Shown: positions 44,144 to 53,185 of the stretch, piece by piece
How the letters are laid out: every line of letters begins with the position of its first letter
Position numbering within the stretch: the first letter of the stretch is position 1
NCBI GenBank assembly: GCA_018056685.1
Contig: JAGPFC010000003.1
Location: 124,001-188,000 of the forward strand
Direction: 5' to 3'
Length of the DNA: 64,000 nt
Origin: Smithella sp.
Lineage (GTDB): Bacteria > Desulfobacterota > Syntrophia > Syntrophales > Smithellaceae
Made by a program: the position numbers and the translations under genes
The notes under the pieces: model-generated
Told to the model about the DNA's origin: nothing
Seen by the model: only the letters and a program-made list of their open reading frames with translations
Database searches by the model: none

Positions 44144-45289
44144 TTATCTTTTATAATGTTGTCCGGTTACAGCCATGTTATCACGATGAATGATTTCATC
44201 ATAATCTTTGTGTCCAAGAACCTGATAGATTTGTTTCGTTTTTAAGCCTTTGATTTTATGAATTTCTTCGGTGTTATAATTGACCAGTCCTTTGGCCAGA
44301 ATCGTGCCGTCTTGATCCACGCAGATAACGGGGTCTCCCTGGTCAAAGTTTCCCTCGACTTCAATAACTCCCGAAGGCAGAAGGCTTTTTCCTTTTTCGA
44401 GCAGCGCTTTTTTTGCGCCGTCGTCAATCACGAGTTTACCGCGGGGACGCAGCGTGAAAGCGATCCAGTATTTCTTGCTATTCAGGCGATCGGCCATGGG
44501 CAGAAATAGCGTGCCTATTTCTTTCCCGGCCATAATATCCGTCAAGACTTTTTCCTTTTTCCCCGGGGCGATAATGCAGGGGATGCCGATGGCCGTAACT
44601 TTCTTGGCGGCCTGAATTTTACTCTTCATACCTCCCGTGCCGGCGGAGGATGTATCTGACGTGGCGGCCGCTTCAATTTCTTTGGAGAACTCGCTGACCA
44701 CGGGGATGAGTTTTGCTTTTTTGTTGACGGATGGGTTGCCATCATAAAGGCCGGCGGTGCTGGTGAGATTAATAAAGAGATCAGCCTCAATAATGTTGGC
44801 GATCATTGCCGCCAGATTATCGTTGTCACCGAATTTTATTTCATCAACGGCGACGGTGTCATTTTCATTGATAATGGGAATGGCGCCCCATTCCAGCAGC
44901 GTGGAAAGCGTGTTGCGGATGTTCAAATATCGCCGGCGGTCTGTCAGGTCGGCAAGGGTTAAAAGAATCTGGGCGACATAGTGACCGTTTCCTTCAAAGG
45001 ATTTGGAATACACACGCATCAGCCTGCCCTGACCAATGGCGGCGGCGGCCTGTTTTTCGGGAATGCTTTTGAGTTTTTCTGCTATTTTCATGCGGTGCTT
45101 TCCCGAGACAATCGCCCCGGACGTAACCAGCACCAAGGCATATCCCTGATTCTTCAGGTCAGACATGTCCTGCACAATCGAATCAATAACTTTGAGGTCC
45201 AGACCATCATCTCCGGTCAGCACTGCAGAACCGATTTTAACCAGTATTTTTTTTGTGTGCGCGATTATTTCCTGCCGAATGTTCTTCAT
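44144..45289 (-). CDS. proB: Glutamate 5-kinase
   Basis: 381 residues. It phosphorylates glutamate in the first step of proline synthesis. KILVKIGSAVLTG, VTSGAIVSGKHRM and the later PIINENDTVAVDEIKFGDND are the kinase motifs. The last 100 residues are a PUA domain. It follows obg by 10 nt on the same strand. proA is not in the window. Confidence 0.94.
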   Translation of the reverse strand: MKNIRQEIIAHTKKILVKIGSAVLTGDDGLDLKVIDSIVQDMSDLKNQGYALVLVTSGAIVSGKHRMKIAEKLKSIPEKQAAAAIGQGRLMRVYSKSFEGNGHYVAQILLTLADLTDRRRYLNIRNTLSTLLEWGAIPIINENDTVAVDEIKFGDNDNLAAMIANIIEADLFINLTSTAGLYDGNPSVNKKAKLIPVVSEFSKEIEAAATSDTSSAGTGGMKSKIQAAKKVTAIGIPCIIAPGKKEKVLTDIMAGKEIGTLFLPMADRLNSKKYWIAFTLRPRGKLVIDDGAKKALLEKGKSLLPSGVIEVEGNFDQGDPVICVDQDGTILAKGLVNYNTEEIHKIKGLKTKQIYQVLGHKDYDEIIHRDNMAVTGQHYKR

Positions 45290-45299
45290 GATGGCGATT

Positions 45300-46304
45300 T
45301 TATCCTGATTGACTTAAACTGGTGATGATCTTATTCATGATGTCCTTTAATCCTTCGCCGGTGACCGCGGAAAAAGGATGCAGTATTATGCCTTTTTTCT
45401 TGAAGAGCGCAACCTGTTTTTTGGCGTTTTCCCGGACATGGGGAAGATCAATTTTATTCAGGGCGACGATTTGCGGTTTGGCCATCATTTCGGGATTGTA
45501 ATGTTCAAGTTCCTGATTGATGGCCGTATAGTTTGACCAGGCTTTGGTATGGGGCTCCTGGGAAATATCAATCATGTGCAGCAAAAGAGATGTTCTTTCC
45601 ACGTGTTTTAAAAATTTGTCACCCATGCCCAAGCCTTCATGCGCTCCGGAGATCAGTCCGGGAATGTCGGCAACGACAAAGCTTTTGCTGTCCGAATATT
45701 TGACGACACCCAGATGCGGTGTCAGCGTCGTAAAAGGATAATCGGCAATCTTGGGTTTGGCGGCGGATACTCTGGAAATAAAAGTTGATTTGCCGGCATT
45801 GGGGAAACCGATAATTCCGACATCCGCCAGTAATTTTAATTCCAGTTTGAGCGTGAATTCTTCACCCTCCATTCCTTCCTGAGCGAATCGGGGTGTCTGA
45901 TGAGTTGATGTTTTGAAATGAGTATTGCCCTTGCCGCCGATACCGCCGCGCGCAGCGATAAAAGTCTGACCGTTTTCAGATAAATCGGCCAGTTCTTCTC
46001 CAGTTTCGAAATTCTTGATGACCGTTCCCACGGGGACAGGAATCTCAAGATCTGTCGCGCTTCTGCCGGTACGCTGATTGCCGGAGCCATGCCCGCCGTT
46101 TTTCGCGATTTGGTGCTGCTGGTATTTCAAATCAAGCAGGGTGTGATGGCTTTCCGTGGCGCGAAAGATGACATCGCCGCCCTTGCCGCCGTCGCCTCCG
46201 TCCGGACCGCCTTTCGGGATAAACTTCTCCCGCCGGAAACTCACGCAGCCGCTTCCGCCATGACCGGCCTTGACATAAATTTTTACTTCATCAACAAATT
46301 TCAT
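45300..46304 (-). CDS. obg: Obg-family GTPase
   Basis: 334 residues. The N-terminal glycine-rich fold has CVSFRREKFIPKGGPDGGDG, and the G domain has IGFPNAGKSTFISRVS, DIPGLISGAHEG and LNKIDL. It assists in assembly of the large ribosomal subunit. It starts at ATG 46304 and is followed by proB. It is separated from rpmA by about 450 bp of palindromic repeats and a terminator, unlike the usual tight rplU-rpmA-obg group. Confidence 0.95.
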   Translation of the reverse strand: MKFVDEVKIYVKAGHGGSGCVSFRREKFIPKGGPDGGDGGKGGDVIFRATESHHTLLDLKYQQHQIAKNGGHGSGNQRTGRSATDLEIPVPVGTVIKNFETGEELADLSENGQTFIAARGGIGGKGNTHFKTSTHQTPRFAQEGMEGEEFTLKLELKLLADVGIIGFPNAGKSTFISRVSAAKPKIADYPFTTLTPHLGVVKYSDSKSFVVADIPGLISGAHEGLGMGDKFLKHVERTSLLLHMIDISQEPHTKAWSNYTAINQELEHYNPEMMAKPQIVALNKIDLPHVRENAKKQVALFKKKGIILHPFSAVTGEGLKDIMNKIITSLSQSG

Positions 46305-46701
46305 GAATAATCCTACGTCGCTACGCTCTTAGGATAATTTCCAATCCCGATATACCGGGATTGGATAGTTCGGCTTACGCTTCAGACTTCGTTTACTCGT
46401 CTTCAGCTTGCCTTACTACCACTTACGCTTTAATGAGCCTTGATTTTCCGAAACGCAGTTCACGGAAAATCTTAGAGCGAATTATCCCGCCACCTATGGT
46501 GGCAGGGACGAGCATCGCACCACTTGCTCTCCCACTCCACTTCGTTTTGGGGATAATTCGACTAACGCTTCAAACTTCACTCAGTTCGTTTTTAGCGAGT
46601 CTCATTATCAGCGAGTGTCATTAATCCCACGTCGCTCCGCTCCTGGGATAATTCCACTTACGCTTCGAGCTGCGTTCCACTTGCTCTCAGCGAGTGTCAT
46701 T
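46305..46701. repeat. Cluster of palindromic repeats between rpmA and obg
   Basis: About 400 bp without a gene. It holds at least five hairpins: 46310-46335 and its relative 46624-46649 (both 26 bp); 46341-46364 (9 bp stem CCAATCCCG/CGGGATTGG); 46443-46470 (ATTTTCCG/CGGAAAAT); and 46489-46503 (GCCACC/GGTGGC). GCGAGTGTCATTA occurs at 46611-46623 and 46690-46702, and one base off at 46595-46607. GGATAATT followed shortly by ACTTACGCTTC-like text occurs three times. The first and last hairpins differ with a compensatory T-A to C-G change. Confidence 0.7.
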
Positions 46702-46730
46702 AAAAAAGGCGCTTGGTGTAAGCGCCTTTT
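46702..46730 (-). terminator. Rho-independent terminator after rplU-rpmA
   Basis: AAAAGGCGCTT and AAGCGCCTTTT form an 11 bp stem with a 5 nt loop. Read on the minus strand, it ends in a run of T. It lies 25 bp after the rpmA stop and separates the ribosomal protein genes from obg. Confidence 0.85.
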
Positions 46731-46755
46731 AAAATCAAATATCAAAACGAGATTA

Positions 46756-47010
46756 TTATGCCGCGTAAACGCTTACTTTCTTCCTCGTTTTATCCAGTCT
46801 TTCATATTTTACCACACCGTTAATCAGTGAGAAAAGGGTGAAATCCTTGCCCAGTCCCACATTATTACCCGGATGAATTTTTGTTCCTACCTGCCGCACA
46901 ATGATAGAGCCGGCATTGATTTTTTCGCCGCCGTATACCTTGATGCCGCGTCGTTGCGCGTTGCTGTCTCTACCGTTGCGGGAACTTCCCTGACCTTTCT
47001 TATGTGCCAT
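46756..47010 (-). CDS. rpmA: Ribosomal protein bL27
   Basis: 84 residues, starting [16 protein letters not shown]. The conserved [14 protein letters not shown] and [12 protein letters not shown] follow. ATG 47010 is the proper start, just after GGAGG; a codon at 47022 is in frame but too early. It lies 12 nt after rplU. Firmicute-type N-terminal processing is not seen. Confidence 0.95.
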   Translation of the reverse strand: MAHKKGQGSSRNGRDSNAQRRGIKVYGGEKINAGSIIVRQVGTKIHPGNNVGLGKDFTLFSLINGVVKYERLDKTRKKVSVYAA

Positions 47011-47022
47011 GACTTCCTCCAC

Positions 47023-47334
47023 TTATGCCGAAATCTTTGTGATTTTCATGCTGGTTAAATTCTGACGATGACCGGTTTTTTTGTGAAAACCCTTGCGTCT
47101 TTTCATATGATAAACAATCAACTTCGGGCCTTTTTTCTGGGTGACGATTTGACCGATAACCTTGGCGCCTTCCACGAAAGGTTTGCCCACTTTGATTTCT
47201 TTGTCGTCAGAAACCATCAGAACTTCATTGAAAACAACTTCATCGCCTTTATTTCCGGCGAGTTTTTCCACGGATAAAACATCACCTTCGGATACCTTGT
47301 GCTGTTTCGCTCCTGTTTTTATGACTGCGTACAT
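47023..47334 (-). CDS. rplU: Ribosomal protein bL21
   Basis: 103 residues, beginning [14 protein letters not shown] and ending with the [14 protein letters not shown] rRNA-binding region. It is the first gene of the operon; rpmA follows with a 12 nt gap. A strong promoter lies at 47370-47398. Confidence 0.95.
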   Translation of the reverse strand: MYAVIKTGAKQHKVSEGDVLSVEKLAGNKGDEVVFNEVLMVSDDKEIKVGKPFVEGAKVIGQIVTQKKGPKLIVYHMKRRKGFHKKTGHRQNLTSMKITKISA

Positions 47335-47369
47335 AACTCATCCTTTGTTAAATAGAATTAAGACTGGCA

Positions 47370-47398
47370 CTTATAGACAAAATGTTTCCTTTTGTCAA
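47370..47398 (-). promoter_or_regulatory. Sigma-70 promoter of rplU-rpmA with an inverted repeat in the spacer
   Basis: On the minus strand TTGACA (47393-47398) and TATAAG (47370-47375) are 17 bp apart. GACAAAA (47376-47382) and TTTTGTC (47390-47396) form a perfect 7 bp inverted repeat filling most of the spacer, which could be an operator. Transcription should begin near 47363. Confidence 0.72.
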
Positions 47399-47611
47399 TA
47401 AAATTTAAGGCTTGGCTGGAAATATTTTACCAAACACCCTTTTGAAATGTAAGTTATTGTAATAATGATGAAAATGGCGATAAAGAAGGACGCAGGACCT
47501 TGTGGATATTTGCTCCGTCATTCAGTCATTTAAAAAAAGACGGATGGAAACTTGATTATCAAAGGGAATTATGTCATTTTCTTTTTTAAAAAAAAATCTG
47601 GAGGTGAGTTG

Positions 47612-48448
47612 ATGAATAATCATGCGCCGGTTGTACTGATCAGTGGATGTTCAACAGGGATAGGTCGCGCTCTGGCAACTGAATTCGCCTCTCGCAACTG
47701 GCACGTGGTTGCCACGGCCAGAAAACCGGAATCTATTGATGACCTGAAAGCGTCCAATGTGGAAACCGTTGCCCTTGACGTGACGGATGAAAAGTCCATC
47801 AAAATCTGTGTTGATTCGGTTATGGCTAAAACCGGCCGGATTGACATGCTGGTCAATAACGCGGGACTGCTTCTTATCGGGCCTCTGGTTGAACTGGAAA
47901 CGTGTGAATTGAGGCGACAGTTTGAAACAAACGTGCTGGGATTGGCTGCCCTGACCCGCGCGGTTGTTCCGCAGATGATAAAAAAGAAAGCAGGGAAAAT
48001 AGTCAACATCAGCAGTATCTCCGGGGTGTTGAATACGCCGTTTGCCGGGGCCTACTGCTCGACGAAAGCCGCCGTGACGTCGTTTTCCGATGTCCTGCGT
48101 ATGGAACTGGCTCCCTTCGGCATCCAAGTAATAACCGTTCAGCCCGGCGGCATCCAATCAAAATTATCCGATAATGCCGATAAAGACCTTCATCGTTTCC
48201 GGAAAACGGCCTACGGCCCGATACAGGACTACATCGTCAAGCGGGCGCATATGTCGCAGGAAGGCGCGACACCGGCGGATGTTTTCGCGAAAGGACTTGT
48301 GGATAAACTTGAGCGGGAAAAAGTGCCGAAATTGATTCGTCTGGGCAAAGGATCCACGCTGCTTCCTCTGGTTGCCAAACTGCCCCGCACTTTAACCGAC
48401 GCCTTGCTCAGTAAAAAATTGGGACTCAATAAACTTAAAATAACTTGA
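47612..48448 (+). CDS. Short-chain dehydrogenase/reductase
   Basis: 278 residues of the classical SDR type. The NAD(P)-binding motif is SGCSTGIGRALA, then NNAGLL, and the catalytic Tyr and Lys lie in YCSTKAAV. The substrate is unknown. ATG 47612 follows a clear GGAGGTGAG; a codon at 47552 is in frame but has no site. It is followed by the DAGK-like gene. Confidence 0.88.
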   Translation: MNNHAPVVLISGCSTGIGRALATEFASRNWHVVATARKPESIDDLKASNVETVALDVTDEKSIKICVDSVMAKTGRIDMLVNNAGLLLIGPLVELETCELRRQFETNVLGLAALTRAVVPQMIKKKAGKIVNISSISGVLNTPFAGAYCSTKAAVTSFSDVLRMELAPFGIQVITVQPGGIQSKLSDNADKDLHRFRKTAYGPIQDYIVKRAHMSQEGATPADVFAKGLVDKLEREKVPKLIRLGKGSTLLPLVAKLPRTLTDALLSKKLGLNKLKIT

Positions 48449-48540
48449 ATTATGGACTGAGAATCAGGCAATAGAAAAACGAAAAACATTTTTTATCAAA
48501 CAAATAGACATCAATTTGGAAAACACGGCAGTGAGACGAA

Positions 48541-49410
48541 ATGAAATACGGAATTATTGCGAATCCTGTTTCCGGTAAGCGTTCTCTGGATGAAAAACAA
48601 AAGATTTTAAATGAAGTAGCCGGAATTTTGAAAGACGCGACGGTTGCCGGTCTGGATACAAAATCTCCTGAAGAATTCAGCCGCTGCGCCAATGAACTTT
48701 CTAGGAAAGTAAAAATACTGCTTGTCGCGGGCGGGGACGGCACGTTCTCGCTGGTCATGAACAGTGTTTCGAGGGAAGTCCCTCTGGGATTTCTGCCTTT
48801 TGGTTCCGGCGATGTTTTACGGCATACGTTTAATTTGCCCCGCTGTCCGAAAGAAAATGCCCGCGCCATTCTTGCCGCAAAGGAGCATTTGATTGATGCA
48901 ATCTGCTGTGACGGAAAAACAAAAGCGCTGTTCGCCAGCATCGGGATAGAAGGCAGTATTCTGCTGGAAAGAGATAAGTATCTGATCAATGATTTACTGG
49001 GATTCACGGCGTATGGGCTGGCCACATTGAAGGTTTTGTTTGACGGCTACATTCATGCCGATTTGCGGGTTCTGATGGATGGTCGGGAAATAACAACTTC
49101 AAACTCTCTGACCGCCGTCATTACAAAACTTCCCTATTACGGATACGGTTTTAAGGTTGTCCCGCAGGCACAATTCGACGACGGCTATTTACATTTGCTG
49201 ATTCTTAATTCAGGACCCTTTGGCGCGCTGTACGCTCTGGCGACATCACTGATGGGGGGAAACAGAGTCGGAGATTATTATAAGGCGAGAGCCATTCATA
49301 TCACGACGTCAACCGAACAATTCTTGCAACGAAACGGCGACCCGGAAAAGGAAAGAAGAAAAACATTTTCTTTCAACGTCCTGCCCAGAGAACTGAAACT
49401 GATATTCTAG
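48541..49410 (+). CDS. Diacylglycerol/sphingosine kinase-like protein
   Basis: 289 residues. IIANPVSGKRSL and VAGGDGTFSLVMN are the nucleotide-binding motifs of the DAGK catalytic domain, and FLPFGSGDVLRHTFNLP is the GTxN-type motif in altered form. Such proteins phosphorylate lipid alcohols, often in membrane lipid recycling. Its stop overlaps that of the convergent gene by 3-4 nt through a shared CTAG. Confidence 0.85.
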   Translation: MKYGIIANPVSGKRSLDEKQKILNEVAGILKDATVAGLDTKSPEEFSRCANELSRKVKILLVAGGDGTFSLVMNSVSREVPLGFLPFGSGDVLRHTFNLPRCPKENARAILAAKEHLIDAICCDGKTKALFASIGIEGSILLERDKYLINDLLGFTAYGLATLKVLFDGYIHADLRVLMDGREITTSNSLTAVITKLPYYGYGFKVVPQAQFDDGYLHLLILNSGPFGALYALATSLMGGNRVGDYYKARAIHITTSTEQFLQRNGDPEKERRKTFSFNVLPRELKLIF

Positions 49411-50105
49411 AGTTTCCAAGCCGGCAATTCGCCGAGCGCCGTTGATTCTTTCAAAAATACAATATTATGCAAAAACGCCAGACGTTGAGTTTCTCTCAGT
49501 AAGATTTGCGTTGTTTTTCGTTCGGCTGCTTTTCCAGAAATTGACAAATAAGAGCAAACGTAGTTCCACATCTGCCGGACGGTGTCTTTGAAATTTCCTT
49601 CGACGGGGGGGCGGCGAAGGAGCGAAACCAGTTCCGGATAAATGTCATTCATCCCCTTGCCGCTCTTTCGGGAAGAAACCCAACCACCGATGTATTTATA
49701 TTCGGCTTCATCCCTGGCCATGACCGAATACTGATGCTGCGCCCATAACTGCTGAACATCGTTGGGTAGGGGTATCCGACCCTGCTCAATGCTTTTGTAT
49801 TTTTTAGAAAGAATAAAAAATTGAGAGGAGGGTGAATCGACGAATACCTGAGGCCATTCATAATGCTGTGTTTTGAGCATCACAGGTGAGCGGTCTTGAT
49901 AACCTCTCAGATTCATTTCCGCCGCCAGTAATCTATGACGCTGATTTAGTGCCCAACCGAAGCCCAGCCAGCGCAGTGTTTCCGGATGCCGCGAATACCC
50001 TTTTTTATTATGTTTGATGATGGAAACAATCGCGTGAAGTTCGCGGTGCTCTCCGAGTAAGCTTTGCCGGTTTAAGTATCCCGGATTGACATCCCAAATT
50101 CTCAC
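49407..50105 (-). CDS. Pyrimidine-dimer DNA glycosylase family protein
   Basis: 232 residues. The N-terminal 120 resemble the T4 endonuclease V family: MRIWDVNPGYLN, then LLGEHRELHAIVSII, where the Glu after HR corresponds to the catalytic acid, and WALNQRHRLLAAEMNLRGY. The C-terminal part is an additional helical domain of unknown role. A repair enzyme for UV photoproducts is suggested by homology only. It overlaps the DAGK-like gene at the 3' end. Confidence 0.6.
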   Translation of the reverse strand: MRIWDVNPGYLNRQSLLGEHRELHAIVSIIKHNKKGYSRHPETLRWLGFGWALNQRHRLLAAEMNLRGYQDRSPVMLKTQHYEWPQVFVDSPSSQFFILSKKYKSIEQGRIPLPNDVQQLWAQHQYSVMARDEAEYKYIGGWVSSRKSGKGMNDIYPELVSLLRRPPVEGNFKDTVRQMWNYVCSYLSISGKAAERKTTQILLRETQRLAFLHNIVFLKESTALGELPAWKL

Positions 50106-50157
50106 AAAAACTCCAAATTTTTAATTTTATCATCATTTTTCAGCCGAACAATCATTA

Positions 50158-52635
50158 TTAACCAAGAATACATTTTGTGCGGACCACCCTGATTCGGCGG
50201 GATTCGTCGGCGTCGGATTTTAGAATGTGCGTGATGATGTCGATAGGGCGGGCAGAGCCTTCCTGCAGGTGTGGTACGGCAAAGATAATCTTTTTATGCT
50301 GATCATTCAGCGTCAGACTCAGAACAAAAGGGCGGATGTCTTTGATAATGGTTTTCCCTTTGGATACCTTATGGATGTTGAAGGTGGTCGATGCCAGAAA
50401 ATTTCTGATGTTTTCTTCCATGGCTTTGAGTCGCGATGAATCCATATCAGCGGGCAGATGAAGTTCGTATGCAAAACCCTTTAAGGCCTGCGCGATGGCT
50501 TTTTCTTCGGCAGAAAGTTTTCTGATTTCTAAAATTTCAATACCAGTGGGGAGAAGGGCATTGATCTCTTTCTTCAGAGAATTCAAATTCAGCGAATAGT
50601 CCTGCCCGGTGATGTCCATATATTCCTGTGCGCTTTCCATGCCCACGGAGGTCGCGGTGGCAAAGGATACTTTGGGATGCGGGTGGAAGCCGATAGTATA
50701 AGCAAGTTCAAAACTGCTGCGGCGCAGTGCGCGCACTATAGCCGCGGATAATTCCAGATGAGATAGGAATCCTGCCCGTCCGGTTTTGCTGAAAGTGAAA
50801 CGATATTTTTTTTCATTGACGGGAGAAGCATCATGGACTGGCGTCGCCGAAAAATCCGTTTTTATTTCATCCTGCACAGCAAAGATGTTTTGTGTCGTGG
50901 CAAAATCGCAAACTCCACAGTTCTGGCAATCAGCAAACCGGCAATCCTGTGTTGCCTTCTGTTCTTCCGATTTTTGTTTTTCCTCCAGCAGATATTCACG
51001 GCTTACGCCGCAGTCGATGTTGTCCCACGGCAGTTGTTCGTTGATTTTCCGTTCGCGCAGGAAATCTGCCGGATTGATTCCCGTCTCCGCCATCGCTTCC
51101 TGCCAGAGATCGAAACGTAAAATCTCAGACCAGCCATCAAAGCGGCATCCTTTGCGAAAAGCCGTCTCCAGAAGGGCTCCGATACTTTCATCGCCGCGTG
51201 AAAATATTCCTTCCAGTAAACTCATGTTTGCGTCGTGCCATTTGACACTGAGATTGCGGTTCTTGATGCGCTGACGGATGAAATTCTGATGAGCGTAAGT
51301 TTCCTCCATGGAAATTTGCCGCTCCCACTGAAAAGGCGTGTGGGGTTTGGGAACGAAAGTGGAAAGGCTGATCGTTACCTGTCCGCGGTTTTTTGCCGCC
51401 CGCAGGGCTTCATATCCTAGATGAACAATGCCTTCCAGGTCTTCCTGTGTTTCATGGGGAAGACCGATCATGAAATAAAGTTTGATGGATTTCCATCCGG
51501 CGGAAAAGATTTTATCCACGGTTGCAAGCAATTCTGCGGAGGTATTGCCTTTATTGATAATCAGGCGCATTTTATCCGTTCCCGCTTCCGGTGCGAGCGT
51601 GAAACTGGTTTTGCGTGTTCGTTTGATTTCTTCCATCAGCGTTGTGTTGAGAGATTCCACCCGCAACGAAGGCAGCGCCACGGCCACCCGCCGGGCATGA
51701 TATTTATTCATTAGATTTTGTACCAGCGGCTCGATGCAACTGTAATCTCCGGAGCTGAGCGATAAAAGAGATATTTCTTCATGGCCGGTTGCCTGAAGCG
51801 TGCTTTCAGCCATTTCCATCAGCAAAGATGTGTTTCTTTCACGATAAGGACGCCACAGCATTCCCGCCTGACAGAACCGGCAGCCGCGGGTGCAGCCGCG
51901 GGCAATTTCCAGCGTGATGCGGTCGTGAATGGTCTGCATGAGCGGGACAACGGGTTTTAGCGGATGCTTCCATAAGTTCAGATCGCTTACAGTTCTTTTT
52001 TTAATGACTTCGTGATTCTCGTGAACGGCGGGAACGTAAATGCCGGAGATTTTCGCAAGTTGTTCTATTAAATTATTTCGCGATAATGATTTCTTCTTGC
52101 CTTCCCGGATTGCCGCTGTGATTTCTTCAACGACTTCTTCGCCCTCGCCGATGACAAAGGCGTCGATAAAATTAACCAGCGGCGCCGGATTGAAACAGCA
52201 GGGGCCGCCCGCTATGATCAGCGGATGTTCAGCTTTGCGCTCTTTGTGGGCAAGAGGTATGTTTCCCAAATCCAGCATGTTCAGCATGTTGGTGTAAGAG
52301 AGTTCGTACTGCAGTGAGAAACCGATAAGGTCAAAGTCCTGAAGGGGTGTCTGACTCTCCAGAGATGTCAAAGGTAATTTGCCCGCGCGCAGTTGCCTTT
52401 CTCTGTCCGGCCAGACTGCGAAACAACGTTCTGCCGCAACGTAGGAAATTTCATTAAGAATGGAATATAAAATCTGCAAACCCAGATGGGACATGCCGAC
52501 TTCATAGGTGTCGGGGAAAGCCAGCAGAAATCGCACTTCCGCTTGATCTTTATGGACCGCGTTTACTTCCGCGCCAATGTAACGACTTGGTTTTTCAGCG
52601 CCAAGTAAAAGTTCATCGAAATTAACATTGCTCAT
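50158..52635 (-). CDS. B12-binding radical SAM protein with C-terminal DUF2344-like domain
   Basis: 825 residues. The first 200 are a B12-binding-like domain (FDLIGFSLQYELSYTN, LIIAGGPCCFNPAPL). The radical SAM motif is CTRGCRFC, followed by the TLAPEAGTDKMRL segment typical of this large family. The last 220 residues (FTFSKTGRAGFLSHLEL, FHPHPKVSFA) are the DUF2344-like domain, sometimes a separate gene. The role is unknown but the fusion is common in deltaproteobacteria. ATG 52635 is the start by homology to MSNVNFDELLLG. Confidence 0.85.
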   Translation of the reverse strand: MSNVNFDELLLGAEKPSRYIGAEVNAVHKDQAEVRFLLAFPDTYEVGMSHLGLQILYSILNEISYVAAERCFAVWPDRERQLRAGKLPLTSLESQTPLQDFDLIGFSLQYELSYTNMLNMLDLGNIPLAHKERKAEHPLIIAGGPCCFNPAPLVNFIDAFVIGEGEEVVEEITAAIREGKKKSLSRNNLIEQLAKISGIYVPAVHENHEVIKKRTVSDLNLWKHPLKPVVPLMQTIHDRITLEIARGCTRGCRFCQAGMLWRPYRERNTSLLMEMAESTLQATGHEEISLLSLSSGDYSCIEPLVQNLMNKYHARRVAVALPSLRVESLNTTLMEEIKRTRKTSFTLAPEAGTDKMRLIINKGNTSAELLATVDKIFSAGWKSIKLYFMIGLPHETQEDLEGIVHLGYEALRAAKNRGQVTISLSTFVPKPHTPFQWERQISMEETYAHQNFIRQRIKNRNLSVKWHDANMSLLEGIFSRGDESIGALLETAFRKGCRFDGWSEILRFDLWQEAMAETGINPADFLRERKINEQLPWDNIDCGVSREYLLEEKQKSEEQKATQDCRFADCQNCGVCDFATTQNIFAVQDEIKTDFSATPVHDASPVNEKKYRFTFSKTGRAGFLSHLELSAAIVRALRRSSFELAYTIGFHPHPKVSFATATSVGMESAQEYMDITGQDYSLNLNSLKKEINALLPTGIEILEIRKLSAEEKAIAQALKGFAYELHLPADMDSSRLKAMEENIRNFLASTTFNIHKVSKGKTIIKDIRPFVLSLTLNDQHKKIIFAVPHLQEGSARPIDIITHILKSDADESRRIRVVRTKCILG

Positions 52636-52669
52636 GACGGGTTTTCCTGTTTGCGGCAAAGTCCTGATT

Positions 52670-53068
52670 CTACTTTGCAGAGCCGGAGTTGATGTGTGAC
52701 TGATATTTATAAGGATTGCTTTTGATATCTCTGAGTTTGGATAGCGCCATCTTTTGGGCAAAATTCATTGCGGCGAGGTAGTCCAGAGAATTGTTTTTGA
52801 ACGTGTTAATCAGTTCCCTGCGTACCGAATCTTCATTGTCTTTGGATACGAAAGTTCTTTCCAGCGTATGTTCATAGGACAGTTCATCGCCCATGACAGC
52901 CTTGACCTGAAGATAATCTTCGGCGTTGGCGAAAAAGGATTCCTTCAATGATATTTTCGTTTGAAAGAAAATTTCCACCTTGACTGTGTCCGCTGCTATG
53001 AAACGTGAAAGATCAAAAATCTCCAAGATTAGTCCGTTTGGTAATGTTATGGCTTCAATCAGTCTCAT
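52670..53068 (-). CDS. Conserved protein of unknown function
   Basis: 132 residues; no family is recognised. It has a beta-rich first half (MRLIEAITLPNGLILEIFDLS) and a helical end (NNSLDYLAAMNFAQKMALSKL). It is upstream of the radical SAM gene on the same strand, 34 nt apart, so co-transcription is likely. No signal peptide is seen. Confidence 0.6.
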   Translation of the reverse strand: MRLIEAITLPNGLILEIFDLSRFIAADTVKVEIFFQTKISLKESFFANAEDYLQVKAVMGDELSYEHTLERTFVSKDNEDSVRRELINTFKNNSLDYLAAMNFAQKMALSKLRDIKSNPYKYQSHINSGSAK

Positions 53069-53185
53069 CAGGTCTCACCGCCAGAGTTATTTCACAGGTG
53101 GTCATTAACATTTTTACACTTGACCTGCAACTTTAATCCTTTTATAAGAAACATCGTTTTTGAAGTTATTAAGGTGAAGCTGTTT

